DNA of 64,000 nucleotides, from NCBI GenBank assembly GCA_039090855.1, contig CM077005.1, positions 20,003,921-20,067,920 on the forward strand. The letters are read 5' to 3'. The translations under genes were made by a program, and so were the position numbers. Of this stretch, positions 45,190 to 57,046 are shown piece after piece. Below the pieces are notes generated by a model. It worked only from the letters and a program-made list of their open reading frames with translations. It ran no database searches and was not told the origin of the DNA. Position 1 is the first letter of the stretch. The number at the start of each line of letters is the position of its first letter. This DNA comes from Macrothele yani. Taxonomy: Eukaryota > Arthropoda > Arachnida > Araneae > Macrothelidae.

Positions 45190-48100
45190 GGGATGTAAGG
45201 TCAGGTGATGCGTAACATCACAGCCTCTCCTTGACAAATGTCAACCCCGCCTTCTCGTGGTGCATCCTGTTCCCACTAAAGGGGCTCTGACGACCGCCAA
45301 TAGCGGTATAACTATACCATCGGGATCAGAGGAAATGCTATCCCACACTTACCAACCCGCTTGGCCAGCGTGGTGAGTTATGGCCAAACACCTCCAAAAT
45401 GACTCTACAACTTAAATCTTGGCCCTCAGTCTCCGGCAGCTGGAATGTACCTGGCCAAGGCAGCGGCCAGTGCGACATGAAGGCAGAGGGTGCTAAGAAT
45501 CCCGGAGGACCGGACTAGGCTGCCATTTGATGCTGACCTTGGCTACGTATAATGGATGCTCCCTATCTTCTGATTCAAGGCTTCTTGAATTGGAAGAGGA
45601 ACTACAAAGGATCAAGTGGGACATCGTCGGGCTAAGTGAGGTAAGGAGAAAAGGAGATGATCTCATCGAACTGAAAAGTGGACATCTCTTCTATTATCGT
45701 GGGACAAATACTGGCAGAACTAGTGGTGTTGGATTTATAATAAACAAGAAACTGAAGGATAAAGTGGTAGAAGTTGAAAGTTCCTCTGACACAGCTGCAC
45801 GACTCGTTATCCAACTCTCGAGAAGATACCAGGCTCAGATTATTCAAACTTATGCACCCACCACAAGTCATCCTGAAGAAGAAATTGAAGAATTTTATGA
45901 GGAAATTCGTGATCTAAATAATAAAGGTAAGCAGCACTTGAAGATAATTATGGGAGATTTCAATGCAAAAATAGGGCACCGGCAACAGAATGAAACTTCA
46001 GTAGGTAAATTCGGTCACGGCAGCAGAAACCAGTGTGGAAATACTCTCGTTGAGTTTGCAGAGGCAGAAGGATTTTTCATCTTGAACTCCTTTTTCAAGA
46101 AAAAGCCACACAGGAAATGAACATGGAGACATCCAATTGGGACAAGTGAAATTGATTTTATTATGTGTAACAAAAAATTCGTCATCGAAGACTGCAGTGT
46201 GCTGAACAAGTTCAACACAGGTAGTGACCATAGATTGGTGAGATGTAAGATGCACCTCAGCACTAAACTGGAACGTGGCAAGCTCATAAGACAAACAAAA
46301 TGTATTGACATAACCAACCTTAAAAAACACCATAATACTTTCAAGTTGGAACTGAAGAACAGATTCTCTACTTTAGAAGGCCTAACATCGGAAGAAGTGG
46401 ACATCTCTGAAGTTAACAGAAAAGTAACCAAAGCTCTTATGGAAACAGCAACAAAATTAGCTGGGTCTAAGAACAAGTTGCATGTGAACAAATTATCAGG
46501 AAAAACCAAAATGTTGATGCAAAAAAGAAGAGAGATGAGGACAACTAAAGAAAATGTGACTTCCAAAGTGGAATATATAGAGCTATGCAAGACAGCACGA
46601 AAAAGTATCACTGAAGACGTAAGGAAATTCAACTGTGAGCTAGTGAGGAAAGCAATTGAAAACAACCAAAGCCTAAAGATAGCAAAGGGACATCTCAGTA
46701 AGGGAAGAAAACAGATTATGGCTCTGAGAAAAGAAGATGGTTCTATAACAAGAAATAGAGGCGAAATTTTGACAAGAGTGAAAGATTTCTACTCCAAATT
46801 AAATGAAAGGGATGATACATGTACTCCAGACATCATGAAAGGTACCAGAGTTCTTCCAGTCCTCCCAGCAGAAGTTGCTCATGCAATCAAGAACATGAAG
46901 CGGGGGAAAGCTCCAGGAGAAGATGGAATTACTGTAGACATCATACAAGAAGCAAGTGGAGAAATTGAAACAGTACTCGCCCAAATTTTCACTCGATGCC
47001 TTAATGAAGGGAAGATTCCTGAGGATTGGAACAATGCTACAATGATCCTGCTACATAAAAAAGGTGACATTGAGGATCTCAGGAACTACAGACCTATCAG
47101 CCTCCTATCAGTGGTTTATAAAATCTTCACCAAAGTTCTTTCACACTGCTTGAAAGTAACACTGGACGTGGCTCAACCGAGAGAACAAGCTGGATTCAGG
47201 AGTGGCTACAGCACAATAGATCATATCCATGTGCTGAGAGAACTAATTGAAAGAGCGAGGGAATATGAACTTCCATTGTGCATGGCTTTTATCGATTATG
47301 AAAAAGCCTTTGATTCGGTGAAACCATCAGCAGTTACAAGGGCTCTGAAATCCTGCAGTATTGAAGATGCATACATTAATATTATTAATAACATCTATGA
47401 AAATGCAAGTGCAAAGATTCGGCTGTTTGAAAATACAACACACATAAAAATTGGAAAGGGAGTGAGACAAGGTGACACCATATCTCCGAAGCTCTTTAAT
47501 GCCACATTGGAAAATGTCTTTCAATCACTGAACTGGGAAAACAAAGGGATAAAGATTAATGGAGATTATCTAACCCACCTTCGTTTTGCTGATGACGTAG
47601 TCATTTTTGCAACTACCCCATCAGAGCTGCAGAGTATGATCCAGGAACTTGCTGACAAGAGTAAAGAAGTGGGATTAAAAATGAACTTTCAGAAGACAAA
47701 AGTGATGTTAAATGCTTTTACAAGAAATGAAGATTTATCGATTGATGGAGAAAAACTGAAGATAACAGATACGTATGTTTATCTTGAACAGCAGATATCA
47801 AGTGAGGGTCACATTGATGAAGAAATTAATCGGCGCTTACAAAACTTGCCTGGAGAGCTTTTGGAAGAAACAGCATAATTTTCAAGAGCAATGTGCCATT
47901 ATGTCTTAAAAGAAAAGTGTTTGATCAATGCATCCTTCCAGTGCTTACGTATGGTGCAGAGACGTGGACCTTAACTAAAAGAGACATACAAAGGCTGCAG
48001 ACAACTCAAAGAAGCATGGAGAGGTGCATGCTTGGTATAACCAGGAGAGATAAGAAGAGGAACTCGTGGATCCGAAAATGACGAGAGTGGAAGACATCAT

Positions 48101-48367
48101 GATCAGAGTTAAATCCCTGAAATGGCAATGGGCTGGACATACTGCCAGAAGGACAGACCATAGATGGACAGCCGAAATTTTAGATTGGATTCCAAGGGAC
48201 AGGAAAAGACCCAGAAGAAGGCCACATGGAAGATGGGTGGATGAAATTCGAAAGTATGCAGGGGTGACATGGAGGAGACTGGCACAAGACAGACCGTTGT
48301 GGAGGAAACTTGGGGAGACCTTCGTCCAGCAGTGGATTGATAATGGTTGACGATGATGATGATGATA
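45190..48367 (+). pseudogene. RTE-type LINE (LINE-B copy 3), full length, sense
   Basis: Starts gggatgtaaggtcaggtg at 45190. The endonuclease frame (45527-46120) includes LATYNGCSLSSDSRLLELEE and KIIMGDFNAKIGHRQQNETS, and stops before the catalytic TSEIDF/SDH region. That region continues after an in-frame stop at 46163 as TGSDHRLVRCKM. The long frame 46163-47878 (571 codons) covers the linker and the whole RT, with GFRSGYSTIDHIH, FIDYEKAFDSV, GVRQGDTISPKLF and LRFADDVVIFAT (catalytic FADD). A frameshift at about 47850 separates the C-terminal part (47893-48350). The 3' end is a GAT repeat at 48345-48367. This is the most complete RTE copy here and the only one with an unbroken RT domain. Confidence 0.94.
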
Positions 48368-49917
48368 GGTCGACTTACTTTAACGAAACATTTAGGTTGA
48401 AATTAGAGGGTCAAACTATACACGGAAAATATTTCTGATAGGTTGAAAACCAAAATTTTTATGCCTTAGCCCTTTGCACCATCAGTTCATTTGCAGTTGT
48501 GTATTTAGTCATTTTCCGGGTGTTACTGGTACAGAAGAAAATTATTGCTAAGAATTTTCTTGATTTTATATGTACGAGGTTTTTTTATTCACTAATAGAA
48601 AAACTCATTTCGCAAGGATGTCTCAAAGTCTGTTTTAGATCTATCGATATGGCCTTGACTGCTACGCTGGTAAATGACCAAGAGGAAAGAGGTGAACATG
48701 TCAGCCAGTAGTTTAAGTTGCACCGTGCCCTGACCTACGACCGTGCTCAATTTTCAATGGGGGGATGAAGAGGGAAAAGGGCAGACTATTGCAAAAGCAG
48801 ACCTCTGCCCCTGCTTAGCGACGGCAAAGAGAGGTGTGACAATCTATATAGAACAGCGGTAACTTGATCAATGCATCCTGAAAATGAAAGTGTTTAAACT
48901 TGACCGATCGCTCAGAATAACACTGCCACTGATAGTAAAAAAGTGCATTAGGTTAACTACCTACTTACATTTGTTATTAAATTGAGTGTGCCCCGGCTCT
49001 AAAAATTAAACAAACAGTAACCTTTTCTGAAGACTAAGAGCGAGCAAAAAAGGATTGCATCTTTACTGATGGGGCGATGTTTGGTTTTGTCACTAAAGCC
49101 GATTGTTTGTTACAAACATGGTGGAGAGGGGGATGAAACCTGGGAGTAGAAAAATGACTTCTGTCAATCACACATTCATACAACTCAGCAGTTGACTGAC
49201 AGCTGCACAGGGTATAGTAGTAGAAAATTTATAGAAAAAATTTTCTTCAATTTTTTAAATAGTTGCGTGCAAATTTTACAGTGTCCGCAATACATCAAAA
49301 TAAAGATTCATTTTAAATTTTGAAGAAATCCATTGAAAACTTCAAAAGTTACACATTTATTTTTTATGGCAAGCATATTCTTTATGGGATAAAAAAACTT
49401 TCAGGTTGACATCAACCTATTTACGCTTTCCAAATATGTTTCAGGAAGTTCTTTTTTTTTAAATAACGATATGCCTGCCTTACGACGTTTGGTAAATGCG
49501 TCACGATTCGTTTGCTGCGGGAACAAATGCTTTACTCTCCGTGAATGAAGTGCCTGCAGAAAATTCGCTCGCAAAAAGTGGGAGAAGGGGGGGGGCAGCG
49601 GACTATGTGCAAAAGTGGGTTCATATATTGTTAAAATGTGTAACCTTCCCCTGAAAACTCTCTAACCAGGGTGGTGAGCCCTTCATCTTCCCACAGTTGT
49701 GCCTCAATTCTACCCACATTTTGTGGGAAACTGCTGCAAGCAACATTGCGAGAGCCAGCTACAACAAGAAATAGTAGGTTCACGTTTCCGCATGCGGGCG
49801 CATCCTCGGAAAAGAATTAAAAAAAAAATATTTATACACAAGATAGGTAGGTATGCAAAAACTGCAGACATTTGCATAAAAATCGGGGGTCAACCTATGC
49901 ATGAGTATATACAGTAA
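48368..49917. mobile_element. Unassigned insert between the RTE tail and mariner sequence
   Basis: About 1.55 kb directly after the RTE tail and before mariner sequence resumes. Its ends look weakly inverted: aggtcgacttac at the left and ggggtcaaccta at 49890-49902. The right end extends to gagtatatacagta. I recognise no coding region. It may be a non-autonomous DNA transposon whose left tip was lost to the RTE insertion, or ordinary sequence carried along. Confidence 0.4.
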
Positions 49918-51145
49918 TTGTGCAACAAGCTCACAGATTGTTACTTATCTCTGCACACGAATCAATTCATCCACTTGCTGACGATTCATGTCAGTGGTCG
50001 CAGATGTTGGTTTCCCATTGCGTGGTTTGTCTTCAATGCTGGTTTCCCCTTTCTTAAACTTCTTCATCTGTCTATGCACATTGCGCTTGTCAATGGGGTC
50101 ATCTCCGTAAATATTCTGTAGCTTTCTGTAGATCTTGGACAGCCTGCACCCTTCCTTTATAAAGAACTCGATGCTGGCACGTTGCTTCTGCTTGGAATTC
50201 ATTATTTACCTGCATTAAAGAAGAAGGGTTACCATAGAGAAAGAGTTACTCTACCAACATGAGCAATTTGAATGACCTCTGTGAATAAAAAGGTTATGCC
50301 CACTTTTGCATTATGTTCGGTACAACCCTCGTATTTCACTATTATCTGTGGTACTGGTATTCCAATTAAGAATACAAGGATTGTTTTGGTCATTCCGTTA
50401 CGGCTGTCTTTGAATGATTGTTAGAGTTCCTCTTCTGTGATAGATGGTGTAAAAAATCACTCTTAGGGTGTGGCTTACGTTTTGAGGGACTGTCCCAGAA
50501 ATTGCTGTAACCAAATCACTGCAGACCTAACCACATTCAGAATGGAAGCGGTCTCTCGTTGGCTCCTCAAGAAAAAGACAAAATACATGCTGTTACGTTT
50601 TAACCAATAACGTCGTTTGAGGTGGAGCTTAGTTATTAGGCGGAGTTTCTACGGCTCAAATTCAGGGATTCTCTGCTAATGTACACATTTTCTCTTCAAA
50701 AAATGAACATACAGTAGGATTTAAGAAGATTTATGGGAGGCAAGATTCCAGTCTCACTTTTGGCCTCATTCATTTATTTCTATTTGGTCCAGATAATTAA
50801 AAAACTCAGACAGCAATGAGAGATTTCGTTTCTTCCACACAGAAACACTGCTAAGCTATCTTATCGCACCATCTAGCGCCCAAATTGGAATACTTTTGAG
50901 TCAGATAAATTGAATTAAAAAAAAAATTCTAACAAATTTTTCGGAATAATAACCGTGGCACATATTAGCCATAGGTCGTTTTTATTTGTGCTCAAAATTT
51001 CAAACACTTCATAGTAATTTATTAGATAATGTATAGCGAAAGCCAAAACAAAAACTACCTTATGCATGGGAAAAAGGGGAGAGCGGAAAGAAAGCTCACA
51101 TCACTAACGACCTCCATCTTAGGATATGGTGACCAAAACTGTGAA

Positions 51146-51370
51146 GCCGCCCTGGTGGCGCAGTGGTCTAAGCGATGGCCTCTGATCATTCGTCCGAACG
51201 GGGTCCGGGTTCGAATCCCGGTGAGGCATGGATGTTGTGTTTGTCTTACGGCACTGGCTCTCTCCCTTCCCTGGAACCAGTGACCCTAAATTAGGGACGG
51301 GCGACTGCTTATAGCCCATTGAGTTGCTCACGGTGGTCATTAAACCTCCAATTAAAAAAAAAAAAAAAAA
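51146..51370 (+). repeat. tRNA-derived SINE, copy 7, with target duplication
   Basis: A near-consensus plus-strand copy: gccgccctggtggcgcagtg at the start, B box gggttcgaatcc near 51208, body and A-rich tail. It is flanked by aaaactgtgaa (51135-51145 and 51370-51380). With copy 6 it is the best representative of the family. Confidence 0.95.
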
Positions 51371-51556
51371 AAACTGTGAATAGTAACTGATTTTGGAGTC
51401 TGAGTATTGTCCTGATGGTGACATGGCTAACAGTGACAACCTTAACAGTGATTCTGAAACTGTTACTTTTAGTCATTGGTCATAACAGTGACGGTAATTT
51501 TTCAGTAACGGTGATACAAATTAACTGTTATGGGATTTCCGATCTATCTCTACATA

Positions 51557-52881
51557 CGAGGTCCAATCAAAAACTTCCGAGACTAGGTTGATATACAACA
51601 AAGTACTTATGTTACTTAAGTCTGGCTATGATCTCCCTCAAAGTAGTCTTCTTGGGCAGCGATACACTGCTGCCAGCATTTTTGCCACTGTTGGAACGGT
51701 CCCTGGAAGTCCTGTTCGCGAATCATGTCAAGCACCGTCTACGATTCGCGCTGGATCTCGTCCACAATTTAAAAACGGCGACCCTTGAGCTTCAGCTTCA
51801 TCTTTGGGAACAGAAAGAAGTTGCAGGGGGCCAAATCCGGCAAGTAAAGTGGGTGAGGTAGAGTGGTCATGCTGTTGCGACTGCAAAACTGGAGTGTTGC
51901 TAATGCTCTGTGAGCTGCTGCATTGTTCTGATGGAGCAGGAAATCGCTCCTGCACCACATTTCATGTTGTTTGCGGTTAATGTTCTCCCTAAGATGCCAC
52001 AGAACATCATAATAAAAAAGGACAGTGACGGTCTGGCCCTGGGGAACGAATTCACGTTGCATAACCTCACGAATGTCGAAGAACACGATGACCCTGTTTT
52101 TGGCTACGCTCCGAACCTGTTGAGCCTTCTTCAGTCATGGAGATGCTGGGCTCTTCCACTGCTATGACTATTGTTTGGTCTCTGGGTTGTAACCGTAGAC
52201 CCAAGTCTTGTCCGCAATGGTCACCCACGACAGGAACATGGGTTCACTCGCCGCGTGCCAACAAAGATCTTGACAGAGTTCACCACGGAGCGTCTTCTGT
52301 TCAGGGTTCAGAATCTTTGACACACAAACTTTGCAGCAATGCAGTGCATGTTCAAAACCGGCATCAGAATTTCTTTCACTGTTCTGTATGACACATTGAC
52401 GATGGTAGCAATGTCTTGAATGATTCTCCGAAGATTCTCATGCATTAGTTCCTTAATTTTGTCCACATTTTCGTGGGTTCTGCTTGTGGATGGTTGCACT
52501 GACCTCTCGTCGTCTTCCAGTGCCGTTCTGCTGCTCTTGAAACGTGAGTGCCACTCAAAACACCTCGCATGACTCATTGCTTCATTGCCATAAGCCTGCC
52601 GCAACATTTCATGCGTCTCTGTTTCCAATTTGCAGAGTTTGACGCAGAATTTGATGTTCGCTCGCTGCTCTAGTTTGCAGTCCATACCGAAATCACAGCT
52701 GTGTTCTGCAGGTGGTCACCAAATATTATGTAGCACAGCTCCCAATGTTCGCAGAATGATGTCACTTGGAACAATGACTCATGAATGTTTACTGCCCTCG
52801 ACCGCTGCTCACTCATTTACGTACTGCCATCTGTTGGTGCTGTATATGTAACTATTCTCGGAACTTTTTGATCGCACTATG
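51557..52881 (-). mobile_element. Mariner transposon, full length, dead transposase
   Basis: Inverted ends (cgaggtccaatcaaaaactt at 51557; aactttttgatcgcactatg ending 52881) are flanked by TA. The length of 1.33 kb is standard. The minus strand gives the N-terminal HTH (MDCKLEQRANIKFCVKLCKL at 52685 downward, then CFEWHSRFKSSRTALEDDER). The catalytic half follows at 52086-51769 (VFFDIREVMQREFVPQGQTV as a near match, then FLLHQNNAAAHRA and LPDLAPCNFFLFPKMKLKLK). The second catalytic motif reads HQNNAAAH where active relatives have HQDNAPAH, so Asp is replaced by Asn. Frameshifts separate the halves. Confidence 0.92.
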
Positions 52882-54045
52882 TATAAAATCTGTAGGTGAA
52901 ATTTTAAAAGTAAACATTTCAAAGGGATCAATTACTTTAATCATGTGGTGGAGTCAGAGAGAAGTAAATATGCAGTACTTTGAAGATCAAAGACTGATGA
53001 AATACATTGAGGGTACTGCATGAAAAAATTGACCAATTAAAAAAAAATATATATATATATATATAAACAGATGTTAATGAACTGATAAAGTCAATAGATG
53101 GTGTTTCTAAAAAAAGCTGAGAAAACAAGAATTTTGTCTTAGATATTGAAGTCAAACAGTTTGAGAAAATTACAATGAATAACCTGAAGAAGCTAAAAAT
53201 GTAGAAATTGACTTAAATGTGAGATTTGAAGAGCTCAAAAGTATTTGATTCATTCAAAAATTTATTTGGTGTGTCAATAAAGGTCATTCATGAAGATACA
53301 AAGGGAATTCAGTAAATAAGTCACAACCACTTATGGGATAGCTAATAATGGTAGTAGTTTCTAAAGGTGTCATTAGGTGGCAGCACGATCCAGCTTTCTC
53401 ATAGTTCAACGTAGCAGATGCTAGGTATCACGTGCACATGCTCAACTAAGATTACAAATGGTAACCATGCTTAAAGGAATGTATGACGGAAGAGCAGCAT
53501 GCTGTTGTGCAGGCAAAAGGACTTCGTGCAAAGGATATTCATATGGAAAGTTTCCTGTTTAGGGTGAGAAATGTTTGTTGGGTAAAGCGGTACACAACTG
53601 GGTCAATACAATAAATCCTCTCAAGGATGTTCAAAAGCTGCTGATAAGGACCAATCTGGTCATCCTGTTCAGATTACAACAGAAAGAACTGTGAGGCAGG
53701 TGGAGGAGATGATTTGAGCTGGAAGGCGAGTAATGATAGACAGTGCAGCAACCAGAGTTGGAAATGGGTCAAAAATTTCGGACCCGAATGTCACGTAATT
53801 GGACTCAACCTGAAACCGAACCGGACAAATCTGCTTTGAACTATAATATATATTCAGGGCGTTCAAAAAGTCTTTCCACAGTGGGTATCTTAGGTTATAT
53901 GGAAATCAAACAAAATAGGAACTATAATTTACTCACCTAGAGGAAGTATTGGAACTGTTGTCCTTCATTTGCAAAACATAACCTAACTGTAAGCTAGTTC
54001 AAGCTAAAGGTTGTTTGAACATTTATATTACGTGGCTTTATATTC

Positions 54046-56200
54046 ATAACTTGTTAGAAGTCTAACGTTGAAATTACTGTTTCTCACGTTACATAAATCT
54101 TGAACGGATGGGTTACCCCAAAACAATGACAACATCAACATGCGGTAGTTAACATGAGAAGAAATTTTTTTAATAATACAATTCACTGGAATTCATAAGG
54201 TAAAAATTATACTACTTACGATGGGCGGATGATTTGTCAGTATTTCAGCATAACGAGATATTATCTTTAAATATTGTCTTGAGTTCAGTGATAAGCTACA
54301 GGCATAATGCATTTGAGTGAAGTTCGTATTAAATGCTATTGTATAAATGAAGATATGCAGATGAGCCGCACTGAACTGAACGAAATGCTATGATACAAAT
54401 TTAGGCAGTTTCATTGATGTCGAAAACACATGCAGGACCATAAGACTAAAACAACTCTTGAACATTATAGTAAAAAAATGAAGACCTGAAATGCCTTAAA
54501 TCACAAAACGATGTTCAACTCATAAAAAGCATTGATTTAAAAGCGTCCAAAGATTAAAAATGAACTCAAAACGAAAAAAGACGAAAGAACGTAATGGGGC
54601 AACCACAGCCATTCATCAACCAGACCGGTTTCGGCATGCTTTCCTGCATCCATTGTCAATGGCTTAAAGTTCCCCAGTGCATCTGTCAGTGTGTGAAGTG
54701 TAACCGTCATATCAACATCAAGTGCAGATGCACTGGGGAACTTTAAGCCATTGACAATGGATGCAGGAAAGCATGCCGAAACCGGTCTGGTTGATGAATG
54801 ACCGTGGTTGCCCCATCATGTTCTTTCGTCTTTTTGATTTTTTCGTTTTGAGTTCACTTTTAATCTTCGTACACTTTTTAAGTCATTGCTTTTTATGAGT
54901 TGAATATCGTTTTGTGATTTTAGGCATTTCAGGTCTTCATTTTTTTTACTATAATGTTCAAGAGTTGTTTTAGTCTTATGGTCCTGCATGTGCTTTTGAC
55001 ATCAATGGAACTGTCTAAATTTTGTTCATAGCATTTTGTTCAGTTCAGTACAGCTTATCTGCATATCTTCATTAGTACAATAGCATTTAATACGAACTTT
55101 GCTCAAACGTATTATGCCTGTAACTTATCGCTCAACTCAAGATAATATCTAGTTTTGCTGATCAGGGCTCGATTTCGACCAGTAGTTAGTAGCAAATTGC
55201 TAGCAAGCAAATGCATTTCGCTAGTGATAAAAAGGGGTTCTAGCAAAAGTTGCTAGTGAAAAAAGTTTGAATGTTTTAGTGCGAACTGTAAAGCACCACT
55301 GCATTGCGCATGTGGGATATTTTAGAAATATACAAAAAGGAACAACTGCTTTTCTGGAAATGAATGTTTCTTGAAAATTACAAACATTATAAAAACATTT
55401 TGCCACTAGTAGAAATATCCATTATATTTCTCTTATCAACTTCTGCATGTGAGGTTGGGTTCAGTTTCATGAGGTTTGGTTCAATTTCATGTGAGGTTGG
55501 GTTCAGTTTCCAGGGTGATTGAAGGGGCAGTTTAAACTTACAAACTTTGAATGCTCTCATGAGTATTGAGGTTGAAGGTCCGTCCGAAGACAAGTTTGAC
55601 CCCAGTCCTGCTGTTTTAAAGTAGTATGATGAAAAGACCCGAAACCCAGGTCTTAAACCATATGGAAAATAACTTAAAATTTTGAATAGTGTTCTTGAAT
55701 TTTGTGAATAAAGTTAAATAAAAAATAATGTTTCTTAACTGTTTGCATTCAAATTAAATTGCTAGAATTAATCTGTCAGGTCATGAAAAGGTGAGTTATA
55801 TCTAAACATTTGTAATCTTTTCAGCATTACAATGGGCAGTTACAGGGGTGAAATCAAAATTTGTCATGATTGACTAATAGATGGGGACATGTTAAAGTTT
55901 CCTTTGTATAATGTTAATGAACTTTTGCTAGTAAAAAATAAGGGCACTAGCAAGTATTGCTATTGCTACAGAAACACGAAATCTAGGCCTGTCTGAAATA
56001 CTGATGTATCATCCAACCATCGTAAGTAGTATAATTTTTACCTTATGAATTTCAGTGAATTGTATTATTAACAAAATTTCTTCTCATGTTAACTGCCACA
56101 TGCTGTCATTGTTTTGGGGTAACCCGTCCATTCAAGATTTATATAACGTGAGAAACAGTAATTTCGACATTAGACTTAACTAACAAGTTATGAATAACCT
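54046..56200. repeat. Large palindrome, ~640-bp arms, right arm split by a hAT
   Basis: The left arm (54046-54685) and right arm (54725-55162 plus 55992-56200) are complementary with moderate divergence around a 39-base centre. Matching landmarks are gccattcatcaaccagaccg (left) and its complement near 54787-54803, and aacatgagaagaaattt (left, 54150) against aaatttcttctcatgtt (right, 56077). About 25 bp from the centre each arm has a stem-loop followed by GAAA (right arm: ttgacaatgg, atgcaggaaagcat, gccgaaa, 54751-54781). This is the degenerate form of the motif seen in the palindrome at 40823. No open frame of note. Confidence 0.85.
55163..55991. mobile_element. hAT-type MITE in the right arm of the palindrome
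   Basis: The ends CAGGGCTCGATTTCG (55163) and CGAAATCTAGGCCTG (ending 55991) are inverted repeats. The tip resembles the hAT at 17378. The left arm supplies the empty site (tatttcagcataacg, 54242-54256), showing exactly where the insertion went. Flanking sequence overlaps by ctga, so a short duplication is likely, but it has diverged. Confidence 0.8.
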
Positions 56201-57046
56201 AACTGTTTCACACGTTTTCAAACACATCTGCGAGAATCAAAAAGTCCCTGTGCAATAATGTTAATGCTGTTCTATGTAATTTTGATGGCGATACAGTCAA
56301 ATTTTTTGAATTAATCAACTTGTTATGTGTTTAATTTCAGTTTTGGCTGTTATCTTGAAAACATAACAAGCTTCAGAATTTGTTTCACAGCAACACCTAT
56401 TCTCACAAGTTTATGATGAGTTGAAAGTTTTCAAAATGTGGATGTTGTTTTCATCATTGACCCTCAGAAGAAAGGGACACGTTTCCTTCTGAGGACACTT
56501 CCTTCATATTGCATGACAAATAATTTTTCAGTCCACGGGCACCAGTATCGAGAACAAAATTCCACAGTCCTTGTTTCTCTTCGAATTTTTTTTATTTTTC
56601 TAAATTTTTGCTTTAAAAAAAATGGAAATAAAATTGGGTCGAAATTAGGTCAGGAACACCTTGACCCAACCCGTTTGACCCCGATGGAAATTGTCAACCT
56701 GCTGACCCATTGACGCGTGACCTGTTTCCATCTCTGGTAGCAACTTCAACAGGGTGTTCTCATGGTTTAGCTTACAGCATGATCGTTTGAATTTCCCAAA
56801 AATGTGCACAACGTGGGTGCCCAGAGAACTGACACAGGAACACCAAATGGACCGAATGGGCCTGTCCTCACAACATCTCTCTTGGTAGACATGTGAAGGA
56901 GGAGACATGATTAGCAGGATTGTTACTGGGGACAAATAATGGGTGCATCACTACCAATCCAAATCAAAGCGTGCTTTAATGCAATGGAAACATCCCTCTT
57001 CACCTCAACCAAGAAATTCCGAATTTTGCCATCAGCAGGGAAGGTT

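Larger units (their letters stand above)
41505..50331 (-). mobile_element. Mariner element split by an ~8 kb insertion
   Basis: The left end cgagggttgttcc (41505) and right end (ccgaacaaccctcg-like, to 50331, with gcccacttttgca inside) are inverted repeats flanked by TA. On the minus strand the transposase N-terminus is at 50202-49945 (MNSKQKQRASIEFFIKEGCR, then SIEDKPRNGKPTSAT). It resumes at about 41980 with YGHNAIQKMMEDLGYQEVCA and KWVP. The C-terminus near 41640-41720 has WVQQSTPKYLKRGFN and CIACDGDYVE. The catalytic core between NEDTFF and the LLGPMKD region is deleted. The reading breaks off at 49918 and continues at 41980, so everything between was inserted later. Confidence 0.88.
53753..56736. 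mobile_element. hAT element inserted in mariner, 8-bp target duplication
   Basis: The ends CAGAGTTGGAAATGGGTCA (53753) and, inverted at the right, CAGAGATGGAAACAGGTCA (ending 56736) match at 16 of 19 positions. The flanks gcagcaac (53745-53752) and gtagcaac (56737-56744) form an 8-bp duplication. Removing it restores the mariner reading from MIDSAAT into STGCSHG. The interior contains a piece like a mariner terminal repeat at about 53857-53890 (gggcgttcaaaaagtctttc) and the large palindrome 54046-56200. No transposase is visible. Confidence 0.88.

Noticed and set aside
51146..51220. Possible tRNA gene
   Set aside because: The tRNA-like head is part of a SINE with body, A-rich tail and target duplication. 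The same holds for the other eight copies.
53857..53890. A fourth separate mariner element in the hAT at 53753
   Set aside because: Only one terminal-repeat-like segment is visible, with no transposase and no clear partner end, so it is mentioned only within the hAT entry.
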